Of a DNA stretch of 64,000 nucleotides, positions 58,560-64,000 are shown piece after piece; the first letter of the stretch is position 1, and every line of letters starts with the position of its first letter. The notes beneath the pieces were generated by a model, which had not been told where the DNA came from, ran no database searches, and worked only from the letters and a program-made list of their open reading frames with translations. This DNA comes from Acanthopleuribacter pedis (lineage in GTDB: Bacteria > Acidobacteriota > Holophagae > Acanthopleuribacterales > Acanthopleuribacteraceae). The translations under genes and the position numbers were made by a program. The stretch lies in NCBI RefSeq assembly GCF_017377855.1, contig NZ_JAFREP010000004.1, positions 62,001 through 126,000 on the forward strand, in the 5' to 3' direction.

Positions 58560-60983
58560 ATGCCTGCTGTCCAGCCCATCACCCAACCGAACGCGACCGA
58601 CACGGGAACGTGCCGTCACTGCGGCGAACGGCTGGTGTCCCAACAGGTTGATTTTTGCTGTCCAGGCTGTGCCTTGGTACACGACTTGATTCATCAACGG
58701 GGATGGCATGAGTATTACCGTTTGCGTGCTTTGGCGGATGGGAAGCCCAACCAAAATAAAAACAATGACTTACCGTCGTTCGCTTACCTTGGGACCGAGG
58801 TTTATTACGACAAACACTGTGGACGCCGGGACGGTCTTTATCAAGGTACCTGGTATTTGGAAGGCCTGCACTGTGCGGCCTGTGTTTGGTTGGTTGAGAA
58901 GTTGGTCCAGAACTGCCGTGGGGTGGTCAACAGCGAGTTGTATTTCGGCAGCGGCAAGTTGGTTTTGTTTTTTGAAGCCGGCGCGGATCTGGAAGAACTG
59001 GCGCGGCTGATCGCGGCTGCCGGGTACCAGGTGGGTTTGCAGCCACGTGTCGGTGGCGAAGAAAGCCGTGATTTGCTGCGCTTGGGCATCAGCGGCGCTT
59101 TGGCGGGCAACATCATGCTCATGAGCCTGCCGTTTTATACCGGCCTCGAACAAGGCGGTTTCGCGCTGCTGTTTGCCTGGGTCGCCTTCACCCTAACCCT
59201 GCCTCTGTTGTTCTACGGTGCGGCGCCGTTTTTTAAGCGTGCCTGGCTGGCGGTGCGGTTGCTCCAGCTCAATCTCGATATTCCCATTGTGATTGGGTTG
59301 ATGAGCGCCTTCGTGTTGAGTACGGTTTCGCTTTTGCAGGGCCATGTCCACGGTTTGTATTTCGATTCCATGGGCATGCTGGTTTTTTTCCTGCTGACCG
59401 GTCGTTATGTGCAGAACATGGGGGTGCAGCGTGCCTTGCGCGAGACCCAACGGCTGCTGGCGGCGATGCCGCAACTGGTGAGCTGCCGCGAGGGTGATAC
59501 CTGGGTTGAAAAACCGGTCGAGGTGCTGAAACGGGGCGATCAGCTTCGCTTTCGGGCCGGTGATTTGGTTCCGGTCGACGGGATTTTAGACAGCGACGAA
59601 GGTCTGTTTAACCTGCATGTGGTTAGCGGCGAAGCTGATCCGGTAACGATCAAGCGCGGCGGACGGGTTCTGGCCGGTTCGGTAAACTTGGCTTCGGTTG
59701 TAGAAATCATTCTGGAATCAGGCGTTGATCAAAGTCAATTTGCCCGTTTTCAGGAGAAATCACAGCAATTCAATCGGAAAAAACAACAACAACCCATCGC
59801 CGAGGCGGCCGCACGCTGGTTTTTGCCCGCCGCCTTGAGTGCGGCCCTTTTGGGGTTCGTTCTGTGGTACCCCAGCTCGCCGGCCAAAGCCTTTTCGGTC
59901 GCGCTGACGGTGCTGATCGTGGTCTGCCCTTGTGCCTTGGCCTTGGCCGAACCCACGGCCCGTGCCTGGGGTTTGTCCCGTGCCGCCCAAGCGGGATTGT
60001 GGATCAAGCGGCCCGAGGTGTTTGAGCAAGTACCCCGCGTTAAACAGGTGGTGTTTGACAAGACGGGTGTCATTACCGAGGGTTTGCCGACCTTGTTGGA
60101 AACCCACTGGTTTCATCCCAACCAGCATTGGCTCAAAGCAGCGATTTGCGAGTTGGAGCAAGCGGGGCATCACCCGCTGGCCAACATGTTCCTTTCGGCT
60201 TGGCAGGCGGAGCGGGGACCGGTTCCCACCTTTAAGTCGGTGACGGCGGTGAAAGCCATCCCCGGTGTGGGTGTGCGCGGGGAGATCGACGGCCGCGAGG
60301 TGGTGGTTTGTTCCCTGGCCGCGCTGCCTCAATTCGCGGAACGGGAAAGCTGCTTGGCGACGGCTTCTGATTTGGCGGCGGGCCTTGCGCCGGGGCGGAG
60401 TGCAACGGCGGCGGTGGTTAACGGCCGTTTGGCGGCGCTGTTCACCTTGGTGGATGCGCTCGGCGAAGAAGTGCCCGAAGCGATGAAGCAATTGGAAAAA
60501 AGAGGGTTGGTTCGCACGATTCTGTCGGGTGATCGCCAGGACGTGGTGGACCAGTTAACCGGGATGCTGGCACTGGATCAGGGTTTGGGCGAACGCAAAC
60601 CCGAACAAAAGTTGGCTTATATCGAGGGTTGTCGCAATCAGGGTTGCTTGATGGTCGGCGACGGCTTGAACGACATGGGTGCGCTGGCCGCGGCGGACGT
60701 CGGGGTGACCCACGCGCTCGGTACCGGCGCAGCGCTTGAGTTTGCGGACGTGGTGCTGCGTCGCCGCGATTTGACGGGGATCGACAGCTTATTCGACCTG
60801 GCGGATCGCGTTAAAGCGGCCACCCGCCGTGGTCTCGCACTTTCACTCGGCTACAACACGGTGGCGGTTGCACTTAGTTTGGCGGGCCTGATTGGGCCGC
60901 TGATCGCCGCGGTGTTGATGCCGCTCAGTTCACTATCCGTCATCGCCGTGTCCGCATGGACGCTGCGGCAAAGGAGCCGTTAA
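58560..60983 (+). CDS. ccoI: Copper-exporting P-type ATPase of the CcoI/FixI type
   Basis: 807 aa from ATG 58560 with AGAGGA upstream. The N-terminal CcoI zinc-ribbon-like segment has C18-x2-C21 and FCCPGC (33-37); the heavy-metal domain has C105-A-A-C108; eight membrane helices; the ion-path motif CPC at 456-458 (VVCPCALALAEPTARAW); the phosphorylation motif DKTG at 500 (VVFDKTGVITEG); and MVGDGLNDMGALAAADVGVT. CcoI delivers copper for assembly of the cbb3 oxidase binuclear centre. It overlaps ccoS by one base. Confidence 0.93.
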   Translation: MPAVQPITQPNATDTGTCRHCGERLVSQQVDFCCPGCALVHDLIHQRGWHEYYRLRALADGKPNQNKNNDLPSFAYLGTEVYYDKHCGRRDGLYQGTWYLEGLHCAACVWLVEKLVQNCRGVVNSELYFGSGKLVLFFEAGADLEELARLIAAAGYQVGLQPRVGGEESRDLLRLGISGALAGNIMLMSLPFYTGLEQGGFALLFAWVAFTLTLPLLFYGAAPFFKRAWLAVRLLQLNLDIPIVIGLMSAFVLSTVSLLQGHVHGLYFDSMGMLVFFLLTGRYVQNMGVQRALRETQRLLAAMPQLVSCREGDTWVEKPVEVLKRGDQLRFRAGDLVPVDGILDSDEGLFNLHVVSGEADPVTIKRGGRVLAGSVNLASVVEIILESGVDQSQFARFQEKSQQFNRKKQQQPIAEAAARWFLPAALSAALLGFVLWYPSSPAKAFSVALTVLIVVCPCALALAEPTARAWGLSRAAQAGLWIKRPEVFEQVPRVKQVVFDKTGVITEGLPTLLETHWFHPNQHWLKAAICELEQAGHHPLANMFLSAWQAERGPVPTFKSVTAVKAIPGVGVRGEIDGREVVVCSLAALPQFAERESCLATASDLAAGLAPGRSATAAVVNGRLAALFTLVDALGEEVPEAMKQLEKRGLVRTILSGDRQDVVDQLTGMLALDQGLGERKPEQKLAYIEGCRNQGCLMVGDGLNDMGALAAADVGVTHALGTGAALEFADVVLRRRDLTGIDSLFDLADRVKAATRRGLALSLGYNTVAVALSLAGLIGPLIAAVLMPLSSLSVIAVSAWTLRQRSR

Positions 60984-61192
60984 TGGGGATTCTCTGGGTT
61001 TTGGTGCCGCTCGCCTTGGCGTTGTCCGGCATTGCCGTGGTCGCCTATGTATGGGCCTGGCGGAATCGTCAATTTGAAGACATGGAAACACCTGCCTATC
61101 GCGTGCTTTTCGAGGACGGTGAGGCAACAAGGCGTGGACCCCGCGCAAATGGGGAAGTAGACAAAGCCAAAGGACACGAAGCCCGTGGTTGA
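60983..61192 (+). CDS. ccoS: cbb3 oxidase assembly protein CcoS
   Basis: 69 aa. ATG 60983 overlaps the ccoI stop (TAATG) with AAGGAG upstream. One membrane helix (residues 3-26) followed by NRQFEDMETPAYRVLFED, the conserved CcoS tail. It is needed for cofactor insertion into cbb3 oxidase. Confidence 0.92.
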   Translation: MGILWVLVPLALALSGIAVVAYVWAWRNRQFEDMETPAYRVLFEDGEATRRGPRANGEVDKAKGHEARG

Positions 61193-61278
61193 TTTTTGTT
61201 AAAGGTCCGGCGAACAGGCTTGGCGGATTCGGACGCGGTGCGCGTTTTCACGAGCTCACCCGGAGATTTAACAAAAAT
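61192..61278. repeat. Inverted repeat pair before ccoNO
   Basis: ATTTTTGTTAAA (61192-61203) and TTTAACAAAAAT (61267-61278) are exact complements, 63 bases apart, in the ccoS-ccoNO gap. A role is not known; the first half with TTGAT resembles part of an FNR site but does not match it. Confidence 0.35.
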
Positions 61279-61325
61279 GACCACGCCCTTTCGGGTTTTT
61301 CGGCATCAAGAAAGGATGAGACATC

Positions 61326-63425
61326 ATGACAGTTGAACGTTTCCGCTACGACGACGACATAGTGCGGAAGTTTGTCTGGGCCACCGTGATCTGGGGTTTG
61401 GTGGGCATGTTGGTCGGCGTTCTGATCGCTTTTCAATTGGCGTTCTGGAAAGCCAACCTGGGCATTCCCTATTTGACCTTTGGTCGCTTACGGCCGTTGC
61501 ACACAAACGCCGTCATTTTTGCTTTTGCCGGCAACTCGTTTTTTGCCGGGATGTATTACGCCAGCCAGCGCTTGCTGAAGACCCGCATGTTTTCGGACAA
61601 ACTCTCGCGCATCCACTTTTGGGGTTGGCAATTGATCATTGTCGCCGCCGCGATCACGCTGCCGCTTGGGATTACCACCAGTAAGGAATACGCCGAACTG
61701 GAATGGCCGATTGATTTAGCGATCACCGCGGTTTGGGTTGTGATGGCGATTAACTATTTCGGGACCATCTTCAAACGGCGCGAACGCCACCTCTACGTGG
61801 CGATTTGGTTTTTTATCGCCAGTATTGTGACCGTGGCCGTGTTGCACATCTTTAACTCGCTGGAATTGCCGGTCTCCATGACCAAAAGTTATTCCGTTTA
61901 CGCGGGTGTGCAGGACGCGCTGGTGCAATGGTGGTACGGCCACAACGCGGTTGCTTTCTTCTTAACAACCCCGTTCCTGGGCCTGATGTACTACTTCATG
62001 CCCAAGGCCGCTGAAGGTCCGATTTACTCCTACCGCCTTTCGATCATCCACTTCTGGTCCTTGATTTTCCTCTACATCTGGGCCGGTCCACACCACTTGC
62101 TGTTCACCTCTCTGCCCGATTGGGCGCAAACCATGGGCATGCTGTTCAGCTTGATGTTGATCGCACCGTCCTGGGGCGGCATGATCAACGGTTTGTTGAC
62201 GTTACGCGGTGCCTGGCACAAGTTGCGCGAGGATCCGATTCTCAAGTTCATGGTCGTGGCGATTACCTTCTACGGCATGTCCACCTTTGAAGGGCCCATG
62301 CTCTCCATCAAATCGCTCAACAAACTCAGTCACTACACCGACTGGACCATCTCCCACGTTCACGGCGGCGCCCTCGGTTGGAACGGTTTCCTGACCTACG
62401 GCATGATTTACTGGCTGATTCCCCGTCTTTACGGCCGCGAACTCTACTCCAAAAAACTGGCCACCGCCCACTTCTGGATGGGTTTGCTCGGCATCCTGAT
62501 TTACATGCTTTCCATGTACATCGCCGGGGTAACCCAAGGTTTGATGTGGTTGGACTTCGACAACGAGGGTTACCTCAAATATCCCAACTTCGTGGAAACT
62601 GTGATTGCCATTGTGCCGCTGTACTGGATCCGTATGTTCGGTGGGATGCTGTACCTGGGTGGTGCGCTGGTCATGCTCTACAACGTGGTCAAAACCATTT
62701 CCGGAGTGACCGTGCCCGAGGATACCGAGGCCGAGGCCACGCCTTACGAACGCAAACCCCTGGTTGGTAGCTTCCACTACCGCTTGGAAGCCAAACCCGT
62801 GCTGCTCACCGTACTGGCAACCATCGCGATCCTGATCGGCGGTGTCGCCGAAACGATTCCGATGATGGCGATTGAATCCAACGTGCCCAGCATCAGCAGC
62901 GTCAAACCTTACACGCCGCTGGAACTTGTCGGCCGCGACATTTACATCCGCGAGGGTTGCAACAACTGTCACTCGCAAATGATCCGTCCATTGCGCGCCG
63001 AGGTTGAGCGTTACGGCGAATACTCCAAATCCGGTGAATTCGTCTACGACCACCCGCACCTGTGGGGTTCCAAACGGACCGGTCCCGACCTGCACCGTGT
63101 TGGTGGCAAGTATCCTAACTTGTGGCATTTGCGCCACATGGAAGATCCTCGCGCCATCGTCGCGGACTCGATCATGCCGGCCTACCAATGGCTGCTGGAA
63201 AACAAAATGAACCTGGGCGATGTCAAAGCCAAGGTCAATGCCATGAAACACCTGGGCGTGCCTTACGACCGCGATACGGTTGAAAACGCCAAAAAGATCG
63301 CCGAGGCCCAAGCGGCCGAAATCGGTGCCGACCTGGCGGCTTCCGGTGTGGAAGGCATGGACGACAAAGAAATCACCGCGCTGATCGCCTACTTGCAGCG
63401 ATTGGGCACCGACATCAAGAAGTAA
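61326..63425 (+). CDS. ccoNO: cbb3-type cytochrome c oxidase, fused subunits I and II
   Basis: 699 aa. Residues 1-465 are CcoN: RPLHTNAVIFAF (heme b ligand H59), WYGHNAVAFFLTTPFLGLMY, YIWAGPHHLLFTSLPDWAQT (copper B ligands) and HVHGGALGWNGFLTYGMIYW (heme ligands). From about 470 comes CcoO: a membrane anchor (PVLLTVLATIAILIGGVAET) and C545-x2-C548-H549 for heme c (GCNNCHSQMIRPLRAEVERY). The two are separate genes in most proteobacteria. It reduces oxygen with high affinity and pumps protons. Confidence 0.95.
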   Translation: MTVERFRYDDDIVRKFVWATVIWGLVGMLVGVLIAFQLAFWKANLGIPYLTFGRLRPLHTNAVIFAFAGNSFFAGMYYASQRLLKTRMFSDKLSRIHFWGWQLIIVAAAITLPLGITTSKEYAELEWPIDLAITAVWVVMAINYFGTIFKRRERHLYVAIWFFIASIVTVAVLHIFNSLELPVSMTKSYSVYAGVQDALVQWWYGHNAVAFFLTTPFLGLMYYFMPKAAEGPIYSYRLSIIHFWSLIFLYIWAGPHHLLFTSLPDWAQTMGMLFSLMLIAPSWGGMINGLLTLRGAWHKLREDPILKFMVVAITFYGMSTFEGPMLSIKSLNKLSHYTDWTISHVHGGALGWNGFLTYGMIYWLIPRLYGRELYSKKLATAHFWMGLLGILIYMLSMYIAGVTQGLMWLDFDNEGYLKYPNFVETVIAIVPLYWIRMFGGMLYLGGALVMLYNVVKTISGVTVPEDTEAEATPYERKPLVGSFHYRLEAKPVLLTVLATIAILIGGVAETIPMMAIESNVPSISSVKPYTPLELVGRDIYIREGCNNCHSQMIRPLRAEVERYGEYSKSGEFVYDHPHLWGSKRTGPDLHRVGGKYPNLWHLRHMEDPRAIVADSIMPAYQWLLENKMNLGDVKAKVNAMKHLGVPYDRDTVENAKKIAEAQAAEIGADLAASGVEGMDDKEITALIAYLQRLGTDIKK

Positions 63426-63436
63426 GGGAGGACACC

Positions 63437-63631
63437 ATGTTGAAAAACATCATTAGCCAGGGCAACTATGCGATTTGGCCCCAAATTTCACTGGTTTTGT
63501 TCCTGCTTTGTTTCACCGGGGTGCTGATTTGGGTCTACCGGCGCAACGCGGGCAAACACTACGACGACATGGCCAACATTGTTTTTGACGAGTCCGGCCG
63601 GAATACGGAGGAGCCTCATGGTGGAAGATAA
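63437..63631 (+). CDS. ccoQ: cbb3 oxidase small subunit (CcoQ-like)
   Basis: 64 aa. One membrane helix (ISLVLFLLCFTGVLIWVYRR), then a short charged tail (YDDMANIVFDESGRNTEEP). Position between ccoO and ccoP, and size, fit CcoQ. It overlaps the ccoP start by 14 bases. Confidence 0.85.
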   Translation: MLKNIISQGNYAIWPQISLVLFLLCFTGVLIWVYRRNAGKHYDDMANIVFDESGRNTEEPHGGR

Positions 63632-64000
63632 GAAACCCCTACACCAACACGACTTCGACGGCATCGAAGAAAACGACAACGATCTGCCCCACTGGTGGCT
63701 CGGCATCTTCGCCGTCAGCATTTTGTTCGCCTGTTTCTACGTGCCTTACTACCATTTCCTCAATCCCGAAAAGCTGCCCCACGCGGCTTTGCAGGCGGAA
63801 ATGGCGGCGCGGGAGGCCGCCGTGGCCCAGGTCGCCGAACAAAAGGCGGCCGAGGCGCCCGAGGATCCCGAGGCCGCGTTAACCGCCACGTACAGCGCCG
63901 GTGGTTGGGAAGAATCCGGCAAAGCGGTGTACACCGCCAACTGTGCCGCCTGCCACGCCAACGACGGCGGCGGCACCATCGGGCCCAACTTCACCGACGA
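63618..64000 (+). CDS. ccoP: cbb3 oxidase diheme subunit CcoP (partial, C-terminus beyond window)
   Basis: 127 codons seen. ATG 63618 has GGAGGAG upstream. Acidic N-terminus, membrane helix (WWLGIFAVSILFACFYVPYY), Ala/Glu-rich linker and the first heme c motif C109-x2-C112-H113 (TANCAACHANDGGG). The second heme motif lies beyond the edge. CcoP passes electrons to CcoO. Confidence 0.93.
   Translation, partial: MVEDKKPLHQHDFDGIEENDNDLPHWWLGIFAVSILFACFYVPYYHFLNPEKLPHAALQAEMAAREAAVAQVAEQKAAEAPEDPEAALTATYSAGGWEESGKAVYTANCAACHANDGGGTIGPNFTD

Noticed and set aside
61190..61203. TTGATTTTTGTTAA as an FNR box before ccoNO
   Set aside because: Only the left half matches TTGAT; the right half does not match ATCAA.

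Overview
The window is about 57% GC bacterial chromosome and contains the replication origin. The origin-proximal order (dnaA, dnaN, recF, gyrB, gyrA, mnmE, mnmG, parA, parB on one strand; rpmH, rnpA, yidC, jag on the other) is chromosomal. An outer-membrane FadL-type porin, a cbb3 oxidase, several sigma-54 activators, a bactofilin, an E. coli-type pyrBI pair and propeller-type sensors point to a Gram-negative, free-living, respiring bacterium. My best guess is Acidobacteriota (Holophagae/Acanthopleuribacter-like) or a deltaproteobacterial-grade relative. This is inference from style and gene content only.

Layout. 1-5.0 kb: a large two-component propeller sensor, cut by the left edge and opening at a TTG codon, and a secreted protein with three internal repeats and a dockerin-like C-terminal motif. 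5.0-6.5 kb: repeat-rich spacer. 6.5-14.4 kb: NarL-type regulator, secreted chalcone-isomerase-like protein, FadL porin with an upstream TetR regulator, a coupled pair (fold-III PLP enzyme and aldonolactone oxidase), and a small ABM-like protein. 15.0-20.0 kb: pyrBI, hbd, a protein of four CxxC-x17-CxxC zinc ribbons, and the AtuA (DUF1446) pair. 20.1-20.7 kb: a dense array of small perfect hairpins. 20.7-25.7 kb: STAS protein, B12-binding radical SAM protein, UDP-glucuronate decarboxylase-like enzyme, ftsEX. 26.3-29.0 kb: PspF-like activator, GAF-PAS protein, CheY-like protein.

29-49.4 kb is the origin region. On the minus strand, in transcription order: dnaA, oriC, dnaN, recF, gyrB, gyrA, transaldolase, parS, mnmE, mnmG, parA, parB, bactofilin, accD, folC. 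On the plus strand: rpmH, rnpA, yidC, jag. The dnaA-dnaN gap carries nine same-orientation DnaA-box-like sites of the form TGTGGAAAA or close variants beside an AT-rich stretch. Replication would leave this point in both directions, co-directional with nearly all flanking core genes.

49.6-64 kb: galU, a TgpA-type transglutaminase, two sigma-54 activators and a receiver protein, then a universal stress protein and a cbb3 oxidase cluster (ccoI, ccoS, fused ccoNO, ccoQ, ccoP cut by the right edge).

The clearest structure not explained by genes is two families of short non-coding mobile repeats. Family 1 has 18-bp termini starting CCCGCATTTC and sits between duplicated CTAA or CTAG sites (five clear copies, two remnants). 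Family 2 is about 157-161 bp with termini CCTAAGAAGCGCG and 5-bp target duplications (four copies). One family-1 copy lies inside a family-2 copy, and another family-1 copy holds a 16-bp minisatellite. No transposase for either is in the window. I found no tRNA, rRNA, CRISPR array or complete insertion sequence.
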